From positions 186,001-250,000 of the forward strand of contig JBLMZI010000011.1 in the NCBI GenBank assembly GCA_050258755.1: a stretch of DNA of 64,000 bases. The letters run 5' to 3'. A program made the position numbers and the translations under genes. The notes under the pieces are model-generated. The model saw only the letters and a program-made list of their open reading frames with translations, ran no database searches and was not told the origin of the DNA. The DNA comes from JBLMZI01 sp050258755 (GTDB taxonomy: Bacteria; Bacillota; Syntrophomonadia; Syntrophomonadales; DTU052). Of the stretch, positions 49,397 to 59,275 are shown in pieces (position 1 is the first letter of the stretch; each line of letters begins with the position of its first letter).

Positions 49397-52300
49397 CTAT
49401 TTTCCGCCCAGCAGTTGGAGCACCATTTGCGGCCGCTGGTTGGCCTGGGCCAGCATGGCAGTTCCGGCCTGGCCCAAAATATTGACCTTGGTGTATTCCA
49501 TCATTTCCTTGGCCATATCGACATCGCGGATGCGGGATTCTGAGCTGGTCAGGTTTTCCTCGGCAACGGAAAGGTTGTTTATGGCATGTTCCAGGCGGTT
49601 CTGAAGTGCGCCCACATCGGAACGCAGACCCGATACCCGGCTGATGGCGGCATCCAGGTGACTAATGGCCCGTCCCGCGAGTTCCCGAGTAGTGACTAAA
49701 AGGCCGGCCACACCGAGCCCGCGCGAACCGATTTCACCGAGCGCTAGACGGAGCGCCTGGTTTTCGCCGGCGCCGCCCTGTAGCGCGATCTGACGGTCGG
49801 CAAGGTGTATATATTCCCGATCCGCGCCGCCCTTTAAGGTGAAGGAATCGGTATCGGAATCGTAAGATGCCTGGGTCATGCCCAGCGATGCGCCCAACTG
49901 CAGCTCGATACCGTTGCTGAATACCGTTTCCATTGACTGTCCGGACGGAAGGACCTGCTCGGCCAGGGTTTCACCGGTATTCGCATCGGCGACGCTGACG
50001 GTAAGGGTATTGTCGGTTCCCTTCTGCAGCGAAGTCAGACCCAGGGCCCGCATGATGTCCTCATCCCCGACAATATTCAGATCTCCGGCCGTGCCAGCGA
50101 CTGCGGAGCGAATCACTAGACTGCCCTCAACCTGTTCCAGCCCGGTTGAATCACTTACCCAATCGACAAAAGTCGCGAATTTGTTTTTATCATTTCCGGC
50201 GACCAGTGTGTTCTGGCCCAGGTCTTCGTAAACCGCCTGGTTGATGCGGTCGAGAATATCGATGATCTCGTCAGTGGCATAAAGCGACACTTCGGCGGTC
50301 TTGCCGTTGCTGATCAGGGTCAGGGTTCGCGGCGTATCAAGCAGATACCGCCCGTCCCCGTTATAGAAATTGGTGATATCCTGCAGTTTTGTGTAGTGAT
50401 GCGCCATTCGGGCATCGGTTCCGGTTTCGCCCGTGGTGAAAACCGCGGCATCAGTGACTTTGCGCGGGGTCATTAAGTTGTTGGTGACGCCAAGGGCGGT
50501 GCCGCCCAGGAAGTCATTAAAACCAAGCGCCATTTCGGCATCGTGGATATCCCCGTTTTGGCTGTTGGTCTGGTAAAAACGCAGGGGCGTGGTCCGGCTG
50601 TCCAGAACGCCTTCATTAAAGCGCCAGGAAACCGGGTAGGGGGTTGGTTCTCCCAAGTTCATCGCCTGGAAGAGATCCAATTCATCCGCAGCAGGGCTTG
50701 CCTGTGCATCAGCCGAGACCGAAAGACAGACTCGGTCGCCGGTTTGCAGTTCACTTAAATCCGCCCAATCAAAGTTGGTAAAGTTGATGCCGCTGAATCC
50801 GGACGTGGAGAACAGGTTGCAGTTCGGGTTGTTAAGCCCCATGGAAATCGAATCGTCATAGACGTAGGTATAATTGCCGTTCTTGTCGTAGCAATGGGCC
50901 TGACCGCGCAGAATCACCCGGTTGTCCAGCACGGTCAGCACCTCGAGCATGATGGAGGCATTGTATGGATTGGCGGGATCTGCTTCAATTTGGCCGATAA
51001 ACGCCCCGATTGTATCGCTTGAACCGCGGCCTTGAAAATAGGAGCTGGTAATGGATGCGCCACCCGCCGGAACAGTACGGCCTTGATAATTGACTTCCAG
51101 CGTGGCGGCGGAATTGGTGCCAAATACAGTGCCGGCGGCCAGGCCGGTCCCTTCGAGTATGGCCAGAATACTGCCGGTTTCGACCGAACCGTCGAGCGGA
51201 TTAACGAACCAACCGGCCAGATTCAAGGTCAACCCGTTTTCGGCATCCTGCGCAAACCGGTATTCGATCGTACTTCCGCCGGATGCCCAGGGATTTCCCG
51301 TTACCCGGATGTTGGCATCGGAGTGCTGGTTGGGCGGTAGGTTGTGATAAGCCGCGTCACCCGCCCGGGCGGAGACATTGACCACAAACCGGTCACCCAC
51401 CGTCAGGCTGCCGCCAAGGTTAAACTGGTCGAATTGGAGCGGGCCAACCGTTAAGGCGCCGCCCGGAACCGCCAGATCGACCGGCCCAAAGTCATTTGGC
51501 AGGCCGTTTCGGTTGTAACCCTTGCCTTGAAAACGGATGGTCGGCGGAATCCCGTTGCTGACCACCTCGCACAAAAGGGAACAGTTGTCATCTTCCTGGC
51601 TCCAGGCGTTGATTCCGGTCAGGTAAGTGGCCGGGTTTCCGCCATTGGCAAAATAGTAGGTCGTATCGCTGCCATAAGAAGCGTATGCTTCGTGGTTGAA
51701 GCCAGCGGCGGCGTATCGTTCGCTGTAAGTGACCGCATTAGCCTGGGTGGCGATGGTGCCGAAATCGATATTGTGCTGAACCGTGGCTGAGGTTCCGATG
51801 CCAGTTCGAACCAGCTGCGGCAGCAGAACCGCGCTGTTGTTGTCCAGCACTCCATTATTAAACCGGTAGCGGGTAGTGAACGTGTCGTTGGTCGCGCCGT
51901 CGAGCAGTTCCGAATCAACCTGATCATAGGCGCCGGCGGCCGCGGCCGAGGTATATAGAGTCCAGGAATCACCGACGGCCAGTTCGGCCCCGTTTGTGCT
52001 GTCGGGCAGGGTAATAGAGGTAAATGGCAGCGGCTGACCGGAGAGCACCAGCGAGTTGTTGGTGCCAAGCCGGCCTTCCCACCAATCGTCGGAGTGGGTT
52101 CCGGAAACCAGCGTGCCGTTATTGCTGACTCCGGTCCAGGTCGTCTGAACGGTAACCCGGTCTCGTGCCTGCAGCCACAGTGTGTTGACTGGAGCCGCAC
52201 CGGCCCGTATGGTTTGAGCGCCTCCGAAAAGGGTAGTGCAGCCGGCTCCGGTCAGGCGGACTTCCCGGCGGGTGGGAGCGGTATCGTTATTGTCAAACTG

Positions 52301-54589
52301 GAATTGTCCGTAGGCCTGGCTGGTGTCATCCGGGGTGGTCAGCCAGTTTACAGCAAAGTTGGCCGGATCCCAGGCTGCCATCGCGGCCCGAGCCTGTTCT
52401 ATTGTTGAACCAGCGGGAATCACGGCGCCCAGCACGGTATTGTAATCTTTCGCGGTACCGAACACAGCCGCGCCGCGGCCGCAGGCACCCGCGATACCGC
52501 ATTCGGTGATGGTGGAACCGCCGCCGCCGACTGTAATCTGATACCGGGTATTATTGAGGTCGTTTCGAACATTGATAACCTGCTGGGCCCCGGCCGCCTG
52601 CATCTGAAAGACCGGTCCCGCAGGGGGGGCTAAATCGGCAAGGGCAATTGCGTTGGTCATCGCGGTATTCAAAGCAGCAGTGATTTGGTTGAGGACTATA
52701 GCGTTAAAGGCAATTGGGTTGCTGGTATATCCATGCAGAACCCGATTGCCGGTCGAGCTTCCGCTAGCCGTCACCGTCATGCCGCCCAGCCCCAGGTCGG
52801 TTTCGGCCGAACCGGCCGCCCCATCGGTCAGAAACGTAACCGAACGATCGGCCGTGTTGTTCACGACTTGAAGCCGGTACACCCCGCCGGTAAGATCGAC
52901 TGCCATCGCGTCAACATTATAGCCGGGAACGCCGGCAAACGCAGCATCGATCGCGGTGCCGATCTGCTGAATGTTTCTTGAGCTGATGTCAATGATCAGC
53001 GATCGGTCGTAATCCTGGGCTGTGCCATCGGTCAGCCCGGACGGTATGAAGCCGCCAGTCAAAGCGCCATCAACACCGAGCGTTGTTGCAGCGGAACCCG
53101 ACAGCTTAAGCGTGATTCCGGCGCCTAACGTATTGTTGATCCGAAGCTGCAGTTGGTCGCCTCCGGCGACAGTCGATAAGGTGACATCCGTGGCCAAGAC
53201 TCCGCCATGCAGCCCGTTGGCGGCTGCTTCCAGCGCTAACGCGGTATCATCCATATTCAGGCCGCTGACGTCGACGTCGACATCATCCGTGGTGCCATTG
53301 TCGTCTATCTCGATATTAATTACCGAGCCGGGCGGATTGGTGTAGTAAAGCCTGGCTTCCACGGTTTCCGCGGCACCAGACATATAGGTCAGGCCGAGGG
53401 TTGCATTATCGCCGTTAGCCGACCGGTAATAGGTCCGGGCCGAGATGGTGCCGGCCAGCGTGGTTCTGGCCTGGGTACCGGTTACCTCAAAAGATGTGTA
53501 CATGTTGTTGGCGTAATTGGGATTGGTCGTATAAGATACGTCGCCGCCGGCGGGAGCACCATTGATGGTTATTGAGCCGCCCCCGGCGCCGCCGATATCG
53601 GTCCAGGCGGCCTGGGTTTGGGAGGTGGCCGGCCCGGCCGCGGCCGTGATATCCATCTGGACATCGATATTAGCACGCCCGGTTGCGCTTACCCCGTTGA
53701 TGACATCAGGCCCGGCCACAGTATCGGCATAAACGGCCATAAACGGAACCGTGTCCGCGACCTGTACCGTATAGTCCCCGTAAGGAACCAGATCCGGGCT
53801 GGGAGTGCTTGACACGGTGATGCCCAGATCAACGTCCGGTGTGGCGGTGTCAGCGCCGCCGGGATCTATATAAGAAATGCCGCCAAATGGGGTTTCTCTG
53901 GCCTCCAACCGATAATCGCCTTCGGCTAATCCGGCCGCCTGCAGAGACTTCAACCCGGTATAGGCACCGGAAGCCGGTTTATCGGTGAATTCGGTAACTC
54001 CGGTAACCCGCGCGAGCATGGCGTTGGTTCCCTGAATTTGCGCGGTACCCGGGGTTGCCTGAAGATCCAGTCGGTACTCGCCGCTGGCCGGAACCGCGCC
54101 AGGTTTGGTGCCGACCGAACCGGTGGACACCACCCGCACATCGTTGCTGGAACTGCTCCAGAGCAGGGACGATGAGCCATCTAGAAGGTTTTTCTGGTTA
54201 AAGGTCGTGGAGCGGGAGATTTCATCCAGCCCTTGCTTCAGTTGATCCATTTCTTTCTGGATTTCCATCCGGTCGTTCATGGTATTGGTGTCATTGGCCC
54301 CTTGCACGGCCAATTCGCGCATGCGCTGCAGAATGCTGTGGCATTCGGAAAGCGCGCCGTCAGCGGTCTGCAGCAGGGAAACCCCGTCCTGCAGGTTTCT
54401 TCCCGCCTGAGAAAGACCGGCGATTTGCGCGCGCATTTTCTCGGAAATCGCAAGGCCAGCCGCGTCGTCCGCCGCCTTGTTGATTCTGAGACCGGAAGAT
54501 AAGCGCTCCAGAGCCTTCCCGGCCGATGTGCTGGTGCGGCTGAGCGCATGATATGTATTTAATGATTGAATGTTATGGAAGATGCGCAT
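49397..54589 (-). CDS. giant flagellin (about 1,730 residues)
   Basis: The N-terminal D0/D1 region (residues 1-145: IQSLNTYHALSRTST..LERLSSGLRINKAADDAAGLAISEKMR and ELAVQGANDTNT) and the C-terminal D1/D0 region (about 1615-1730, SRISGLRSDVGALQNRLEHAINNL-like, ending LGQAGTAMLAQANQRPQMVLQLLGGK) are typical of a filament subunit. Between them is an insert of about 1,460 residues, where most flagellins have 100-300. The insert is beta-rich, Gly/Thr/Asn/Asp-rich, and holds eight cysteines plus Cys83 in D1. Recurring modules are described in the findings. The frame is open to 54754, but the conserved MRIF start at 54589 follows GGGAG. Export would use the flagellar apparatus and no signal peptide is present. 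Confidence 0.95.
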   Translation of the reverse strand: MRIFHNIQSLNTYHALSRTSTSAGKALERLSSGLRINKAADDAAGLAISEKMRAQIAGLSQAGRNLQDGVSLLQTADGALSECHSILQRMRELAVQGANDTNTMNDRMEIQKEMDQLKQGLDEISRSTTFNQKNLLDGSSSLLWSSSSNDVRVVSTGSVGTKPGAVPASGEYRLDLQATPGTAQIQGTNAMLARVTGVTEFTDKPASGAYTGLKSLQAAGLAEGDYRLEARETPFGGISYIDPGGADTATPDVDLGITVSSTPSPDLVPYGDYTVQVADTVPFMAVYADTVAGPDVINGVSATGRANIDVQMDITAAAGPATSQTQAAWTDIGGAGGGSITINGAPAGGDVSYTTNPNYANNMYTSFEVTGTQARTTLAGTISARTYYRSANGDNATLGLTYMSGAAETVEARLYYTNPPGSVINIEIDDNGTTDDVDVDVSGLNMDDTALALEAAANGLHGGVLATDVTLSTVAGGDQLQLRINNTLGAGITLKLSGSAATTLGVDGALTGGFIPSGLTDGTAQDYDRSLIIDISSRNIQQIGTAIDAAFAGVPGYNVDAMAVDLTGGVYRLQVVNNTADRSVTFLTDGAAGSAETDLGLGGMTVTASGSSTGNRVLHGYTSNPIAFNAIVLNQITAALNTAMTNAIALADLAPPAGPVFQMQAAGAQQVINVRNDLNNTRYQITVGGGGSTITECGIAGACGRGAAVFGTAKDYNTVLGAVIPAGSTIEQARAAMAAWDPANFAVNWLTTPDDTSQAYGQFQFDNNDTAPTRREVRLTGAGCTTLFGGAQTIRAGAAPVNTLWLQARDRVTVQTTWTGVSNNGTLVSGTHSDDWWEGRLGTNNSLVLSGQPLPFTSITLPDSTNGAELAVGDSWTLYTSAAAAGAYDQVDSELLDGATNDTFTTRYRFNNGVLDNNSAVLLPQLVRTGIGTSATVQHNIDFGTIATQANAVTYSERYAAAGFNHEAYASYGSDTTYYFANGGNPATYLTGINAWSQEDDNCSLLCEVVSNGIPPTIRFQGKGYNRNGLPNDFGPVDLAVPGGALTVGPLQFDQFNLGGSLTVGDRFVVNVSARAGDAAYHNLPPNQHSDANIRVTGNPWASGGSTIEYRFAQDAENGLTLNLAGWFVNPLDGSVETGSILAILEGTGLAAGTVFGTNSAATLEVNYQGRTVPAGGASITSSYFQGRGSSDTIGAFIGQIEADPANPYNASIMLEVLTVLDNRVILRGQAHCYDKNGNYTYVYDDSISMGLNNPNCNLFSTSGFSGINFTNFDWADLSELQTGDRVCLSVSADAQASPAADELDLFQAMNLGEPTPYPVSWRFNEGVLDSRTTPLRFYQTNSQNGDIHDAEMALGFNDFLGGTALGVTNNLMTPRKVTDAAVFTTGETGTDARMAHHYTKLQDITNFYNGDGRYLLDTPRTLTLISNGKTAEVSLYATDEIIDILDRINQAVYEDLGQNTLVAGNDKNKFATFVDWVSDSTGLEQVEGSLVIRSAVAGTAGDLNIVGDEDIMRALGLTSLQKGTDNTLTVSVADANTGETLAEQVLPSGQSMETVFSNGIELQLGASLGMTQASYDSDTDSFTLKGGADREYIHLADRQIALQGGAGENQALRLALGEIGSRGLGVAGLLVTTRELAGRAISHLDAAISRVSGLRSDVGALQNRLEHAINNLSVAEENLTSSESRIRDVDMAKEMMEYTKVNILGQAGTAMLAQANQRPQMVLQLLGGK

Positions 54590-55012
54590 GAGAAAGCTCC
54601 CAGCGGCCGTCGGGAAAAAACCAAACGGCGGATTCCGGGCGCATTTGGCGGCGCGGCATGAACCAGACAGCCGTCGGAGCGGATTTCCCCCTTTTTGACC
54701 AGGGAAACCCCCTCGTATTGCAAGACTGCGCTGGTGCAGAGGCGGATGCGTCATTCAGTCGGCATCCAGGGGCATCTCTTCCGTGAGAGGCCTGCCCGTT
54801 TTAACCCGCGAAACCAACCCGGTTTCTGTATACTATATCGAGCACTTGTCAGAGATTCTTGAGTGCCGGCTGGCACTAAAATGAGCCACATGCCAGAAAA
54901 AGGACATACCCCAAGCCGTCGGCATGTTCTATGAAACAAAGTGTGCGGGTGCTGTTATCCAGATGCGAGCGGAGTGGCTGGGCAGAAATGAAGCGGCGAA
55001 AGGCGTTGACCG
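54590..55012. promoter_or_regulatory. upstream region of the giant flagellin gene
   Basis: No gene is convincing. On the minus strand CTGACA (54852-54847) and TATACA (54832-54827) are separated by only 14 bases, a weak sigma-A match; no clear sigma-28 consensus was found. AGTGCC-GGCT-GGCACT (54862-54877) is a perfect 6+6 inverted repeat just upstream of it and may be an operator. Confidence 0.4.
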
Positions 55013-56077
55013 TCATTGTTTGATGGCTTGCCAGATGGCCAGACCGAATTCAAGGGCGATCAGGACGATGATGGTCCACTCCAGGAAATTGGAGTGCTGG
55101 ATATTGACCTCGTTGCTGAGCATCACATAGTTTTCCTGAATGACCTGAATCTTGCGGTTGACACTGACGGTCCACTGCTCAGAGCGGAGCACGCGCAGGG
55201 CGGTTTCGTAGACCCGTGCGTAATAAACGTCTTCGGTGATCTTGATCAGGTTGTCAATCTTTTCCCGGATATCCGAAACATCGGCATGCAGTTCCATGAT
55301 GTCGGCCATGATCCGGCGGTACTGCCGCAGGCGAAGGAACCGGTTCATGCGATCCGCCGAGGCCAGGTCGTCATACATTAAATCCATCTGGCGGCTGAGT
55401 TTTCGGTCATAGTAACGCAGAGCAAGCAGCTGTACATTGGCGAACTCGATGAGATCCATCAGATCGGTGGAAGGGTCGGGACCGGAAAGCAGTGCGGTAT
55501 CCCAGGTCAGGACCGCTCGGTCTTCGGCGCTGTAGCTCAGGCTCCCGCGCAGGATATCATCCCGGATTGAAGGTGAGAAATTGTTTTTTTCGCCCATTAG
55601 GACCGTGACCGGATCAAGGCGCTCATGGAGGGTATCCACCCGGTATATGGTGTAGTCCTCATAGAAATCAGGATCGGTGTCAACGCTGCCCAGATGCGGT
55701 TCCAAAATGGACAATACCGCCTTTAAGTACTGGTCAAACGGATCGTCCAGATGACGCTGACCGGCAAAAAACAGGGCGATGGATTCAAGTTCCTCCGGGT
55801 CCGCGGCCAAGTCCTCAAACATCATAGCAAGACTGATCGAGCCGGTATCGAAAATCCGGGCACGAACGTCAAAGCGCAGGGAACGGTCTGGATACGGGCA
55901 CACAAACGGGTTCAGCCGAAGGGTCAGCGGCCAGGTGCCGATGACGATAGATTTCGGCCGTATTCTTACGAAACGGGTCCGGGCAATCGAATGGTCCTGG
56001 GCCAGCCGGGACTCCAGCCGGTCCAGGTCGATCTCCAGACCGGTCTCAAAGATGCGATAGAATTTCACGGCGATCAT
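55013..56077 (-). CDS. RMD1/YagE family (DUF155) protein
   Basis: 354 residues. A beta-rich N-terminal region ends near 100, followed by long helices and TEDVYYARVYETALRVLR, YVMLSNEVNIQHSNFLEWTIIVLIALEFGLAIW, the C-terminal signature of the RMD1/DUF155 family with one membrane span and a cytoplasmic N-domain. Eukaryotic relatives are mitochondrial scaffold proteins; the bacterial role is unknown. It is divergent from glnS. Confidence 0.8.
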   Translation of the reverse strand: MIAVKFYRIFETGLEIDLDRLESRLAQDHSIARTRFVRIRPKSIVIGTWPLTLRLNPFVCPYPDRSLRFDVRARIFDTGSISLAMMFEDLAADPEELESIALFFAGQRHLDDPFDQYLKAVLSILEPHLGSVDTDPDFYEDYTIYRVDTLHERLDPVTVLMGEKNNFSPSIRDDILRGSLSYSAEDRAVLTWDTALLSGPDPSTDLMDLIEFANVQLLALRYYDRKLSRQMDLMYDDLASADRMNRFLRLRQYRRIMADIMELHADVSDIREKIDNLIKITEDVYYARVYETALRVLRSEQWTVSVNRKIQVIQENYVMLSNEVNIQHSNFLEWTIIVLIALEFGLAIWQAIKQ

Positions 56078-56237
56078 CCCGAAAAATCAACCTCCGTCAA
56101 CGGTGCGCGGCGTCTTTGCTGATTTTCAAAAAGGCAGCGCCGCGGAAATGACTGCAAGTTTAATTTTTCCCCGAAAGCTTGGAATCTAAAGCGGAAAACG
56201 AGAGGATGGCGAACCAAGGCATATTGGGAAACGCATA

Positions 56238-56278
56238 GGCCGCCAATGCTTGATAAGGTAGGCGGCCGGCAATACTAT
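56238..56278 (+). promoter_or_regulatory. promoter of glnS with flanking inverted repeat
   Basis: TTGATA (56250-56255), 17-base spacer, TACTAT (56273-56278). GGCCGCC (56238-56244) and GGCGGCC (56261-56267) form a 7+7 inverted repeat spanning the -35 element and may allow regulation. The glnS ATG is at 56326. Confidence 0.55.
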
Positions 56279-56325
56279 GATATACAATAGGACATGAACA
56301 ACAGAATGCAAGGAGAAGCAATCAC

Positions 56326-58026
56326 ATGACCACTACGCCGGTTTCGACCAACTTCATTCAGCAGATTATTAATGAAGACCTGAAAACGGGCAAATACGGC
56401 AATCGCGTTCATACCCGGTTTCCGCCCGAGCCCAACGGGTATCTACATATCGGGCACGCCAAATCCATCTGCCTCAATTTTGGGATTGCGGCCGCGAACG
56501 GCGGCTTGTGCAACCTGCGCTTTGATGATACGAACCCGAGCAAAGAAGAAGTCGAGTTTGTCGATTCGATCATGGAAGATGTCCGGTGGCTCGGGTTTTC
56601 CTGGGATGACCGCCTGTTCTACGCATCAGGATATTTCGAACAGCTCTACGATTTTGCGGTTCAGCTGATCCAAAAGGGCAGGGCGTTTGTGTGCGATTTA
56701 AGCTCGCAGGAGATGCGGGTATATCGCGGCACCTTGACCGAGCCAGGCAAAGAGAGCCCGTATCGGAATCGTTCGGTGGATGAGAACCTGGACCTGTTCC
56801 AGCGGATGCGCGGCGGCGAATTCCCGGACGGGACGAAAGTGCTGCGCGCTAAAATCGATATGGCGTCTCCGAACCTGAATCTTCGCGACCCGGTACTGTA
56901 CCGGATTATTCACGCTTCGCATCATCGGACCGGGGACAAGTGGTGTATTTACCCGATGTATGACTATGCGCACCCGCTGTCTGACGCCCTGGAAAAGGTG
57001 ACCCATTCGATCTGTACCCTGGAATTCGAGGATCACCGGCCGTTGTACGACTGGATTCTGCGGGCCCTGGACATTGAGAGCCCACCGCAGCAGATCGAGT
57101 TTGCCCGGCTGAATCTGACCCATACCGTGATGAGCAAGCGCCACCTGCGCCGTCTGGTCGAGGAAGGCCAGGTCAGCGGGTGGAACGATCCGAGGATGCC
57201 GACCCTGTCCGGGCTGCGTCGGCGGGGCGTCACCCCAGAAGCCATCCGGGATTTCTGCGACCGGATCGGCGTGGCCAAGGCCAATAGTATGGTCGATCTC
57301 GCGCTGTTAGAACACTGTATCCGGGAAGATTTAAGCGCGAAGGCGGCCCGGGGTATGGGCGTGCTCCGGCCTTTGAAGCTGGTGCTGACCAATTATTCCG
57401 AGAGCGAAAGCGAGATGCTGCCGGCGGAAAACAATCCCGAAAACCCGGACATGGGAAGCCGTATGATCCCGTTTTCGCGGGAGTTGTATATCGAACAGGA
57501 CGATTTCATGGAGGAGCCGCCGAAGAAATTCTTCCGGCTGGCCCCGGGGCAGGAAGTCCGGCTGAAGAATGCCTATATTATCCGGTGCGAGTCGGTGGTC
57601 AAGAATGCGGCCGGGGAAGTGGTCGAAGTCCACTGCAGTTATGATCCGGAGACGAAAAGCGGCGGCGCCGCCAGCGGGAAAAAGGTAAAGGGAACACTCC
57701 ACTGGGTATCGGCCGCGCATGCGGTGGATGCCGAGGTGCGGCTGTACGACCATCTGTTCGTCGAGGAAGCGCTGGACGCAGACGAGACGGATGAAGAAAA
57801 ACCGGCCGCCAAGGATGGTTTTAACGTAAACTCGGCTTCACTGGAAGTCCTGAACGCAAAACTGGAGCCTGAACTGGGACACGCGCCGGAGGGGTCGAGG
57901 TTCCAGTTTATGCGGCACGGCTATTTCTACCTTGATCCGGTGGACACCAAGCCCGGAAAACCGGTTTACAACCGGATTGTCGGGCTGCGGGACACCTGGG
58001 CCAAGATCCAGAAAAGCGCCGAATAA
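56326..58026 (+). CDS. glnS: glutaminyl-tRNA synthetase
   Basis: 566 residues, class I aaRS. HTRFPPEPNGYLHIGHAKSICLNFG carries HIGH; VMSKRHLRRLV carries the KMSKS-type loop; the GlnRS-type catalytic and anticodon beta-barrel domains complete it. DDTNPSKEEVEFV is typical of the Gln branch and separates it from GltX. It charges tRNA-Gln directly. Genes for GlnRS in Bacillota are less common than the indirect GatCAB route, so this may mark a particular lineage or a transferred copy. AAGGAG precedes the ATG; a terminator follows. Confidence 0.95.
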   Translation: MTTTPVSTNFIQQIINEDLKTGKYGNRVHTRFPPEPNGYLHIGHAKSICLNFGIAAANGGLCNLRFDDTNPSKEEVEFVDSIMEDVRWLGFSWDDRLFYASGYFEQLYDFAVQLIQKGRAFVCDLSSQEMRVYRGTLTEPGKESPYRNRSVDENLDLFQRMRGGEFPDGTKVLRAKIDMASPNLNLRDPVLYRIIHASHHRTGDKWCIYPMYDYAHPLSDALEKVTHSICTLEFEDHRPLYDWILRALDIESPPQQIEFARLNLTHTVMSKRHLRRLVEEGQVSGWNDPRMPTLSGLRRRGVTPEAIRDFCDRIGVAKANSMVDLALLEHCIREDLSAKAARGMGVLRPLKLVLTNYSESESEMLPAENNPENPDMGSRMIPFSRELYIEQDDFMEEPPKKFFRLAPGQEVRLKNAYIIRCESVVKNAAGEVVEVHCSYDPETKSGGAASGKKVKGTLHWVSAAHAVDAEVRLYDHLFVEEALDADETDEEKPAAKDGFNVNSASLEVLNAKLEPELGHAPEGSRFQFMRHGYFYLDPVDTKPGKPVYNRIVGLRDTWAKIQKSAE

Positions 58027-58051
58027 GTACAAGTGACAAGCAAGAAATGTG

Positions 58052-58087
58052 AACCCGGGTTCTTTGGAGAGCCCGGGTTTGGTTTTG
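58052..58087 (+). terminator. rho-independent terminator
   Basis: AACCCGGG (58052-58059) pairs with CCCGGGTT (58072-58079), followed by TGGTTTTG. Ends glnS and lies just downstream of the opposing alcohol dehydrogenase. Confidence 0.8.
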
Positions 58088-58101
58088 CCCTTTAAGATCG
58101 A

Positions 58102-59085
58102 TTATTTGCGTTCCGGTGAAAACGTGACGAGAATCTTGCCGGTGACTGGCCGTATCGCATGTTGAAACGCCTCTTCGAACCGGCTGAATGGATAGATTTG
58201 CTCAATCAGCGGGGTTGGATCGACCTTTCGAGCCTGCAGGTAGTCCAGGGCTTCCACCATGTTGCCGCAGCGGGAGCCAATGATGGTTATCTCGTCGACG
58301 ACCACCCGGTTGAGATCGATCTGACTGAGCTGGTGGGAGGTGGTCTTCACCACCAGCGTGCCGCGCGGGCGGACCGCCTCCAGCGCACTCTGCACGCCGG
58401 TGGGGCTTCCGGTCGCTTCAATGACCAGATCGTACCGCGAGGTCATGGACCCGGACCGCTTGCCCACGATTTCCAGGGTGTCGAGCCCGACATTGGCGGC
58501 GGACGCAAGGTGCTTTGGATTCCGCCCGGCCAGCGTCAGTTCATCGGTAAAGTGGCGCAGGACCAGCGCGCTCAGCAGCCCGAGTTTGCCGTCCCCGAGC
58601 ACCAGTGTGCGGGTTTCTTTTTTAATCGGAACCTGATGCGTGATTTCCAGCGCGGCTGCAAGCGGTTCGGCGAATACGGCGATTTGATCGGGTACCTCGT
58701 CAGGAACCAGGTGGAGATTGCGCAGCGGCGCCAGCACGTATTCCGCAAAAGCGCCGTCCCAGTCATGAATGCCCAGCGCTTTGCGGGACGGACAATGCTC
58801 GCTGCCGATGGATAAGCAGGTTTCGCAGGTACCGCACCCCCGGTTAATCGCGATCACCACCCGCCGGCCCACCAGCATCGGATAATCGTCAGCCTGCTCG
58901 ACCCGGCCCACCAGTTCATGTCCGGCAATCCCGGCAAAGTCGTAGTAGCCCTGATACAGCTCCAGATCAGTGTTGCAAATCCCGGAAATGACCGTTTTCA
59001 CCAGGGCCTCTCCCGGTCTCGGGACCGGGATCGGGACTTCGATTATCTCCAGCGTTTGGTTCTCAAACCGAACCGCTTTCATCAT
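58102..59085 (-). CDS. zinc-dependent medium-chain alcohol/sorbitol dehydrogenase
   Basis: 327 residues. Catalytic-zinc ligands lie in SGICNTDLELYQGYY and GIAGHELVGRVEQ; the structural zinc site is CGTCETCLSIGSEHC; the NAD(P)-binding turn is VLGDGKLGLL. The family oxidises alcohols or polyols to carbonyls, and the substrate cannot be named. It is alone between glnS and the GerMN lipoprotein. ATG 59085 or 59082 are both possible after GAGGTG. Confidence 0.88.
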   Translation of the reverse strand: MMKAVRFENQTLEIIEVPIPVPRPGEALVKTVISGICNTDLELYQGYYDFAGIAGHELVGRVEQADDYPMLVGRRVVIAINRGCGTCETCLSIGSEHCPSRKALGIHDWDGAFAEYVLAPLRNLHLVPDEVPDQIAVFAEPLAAALEITHQVPIKKETRTLVLGDGKLGLLSALVLRHFTDELTLAGRNPKHLASAANVGLDTLEIVGKRSGSMTSRYDLVIEATGSPTGVQSALEAVRPRGTLVVKTTSHQLSQIDLNRVVVDEITIIGSRCGNMVEALDYLQARKVDPTPLIEQIYPFSRFEEAFQHAIRPVTGKILVTFSPERK

Positions 59086-59275
59086 CGGCTTTCAGCACCT
59101 CGTTCATCATGATGCCGGACCCGGTTTCCCCAGGTCCTTTGTCTCATTGTACCCCGGTGTGTGGAAAGAAAATAGGGTCAGTTCTTCCAGCAAATGCGGG
59201 CAGGGCTTCTAAACGACACAGCAGCATGGGATACTGAATGGATAAAAGGAATATGCATCCATCGAGGTGGTATTT

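Noticed and set aside
52653..53345. Plus-strand frames of about 70-110 codons within the flagellin gene
   Set aside because: They lie antisense to a gene with clear homology at both ends and have no RBS or family match; they arise from GC bias.
54590..54754. N-terminal extension of the flagellin frame to an ATG at 54754
   Set aside because: The 55 extra residues do not look like a flagellin, and the conserved MRIF start at 54589 has its own RBS (GGGAG).
54700..54860. Sigma-28 promoter for the flagellin
   Set aside because: No TAAA-N15-GCCGATAA-like pair could be found; GCCGACTGAAT lacks a correctly spaced -35.
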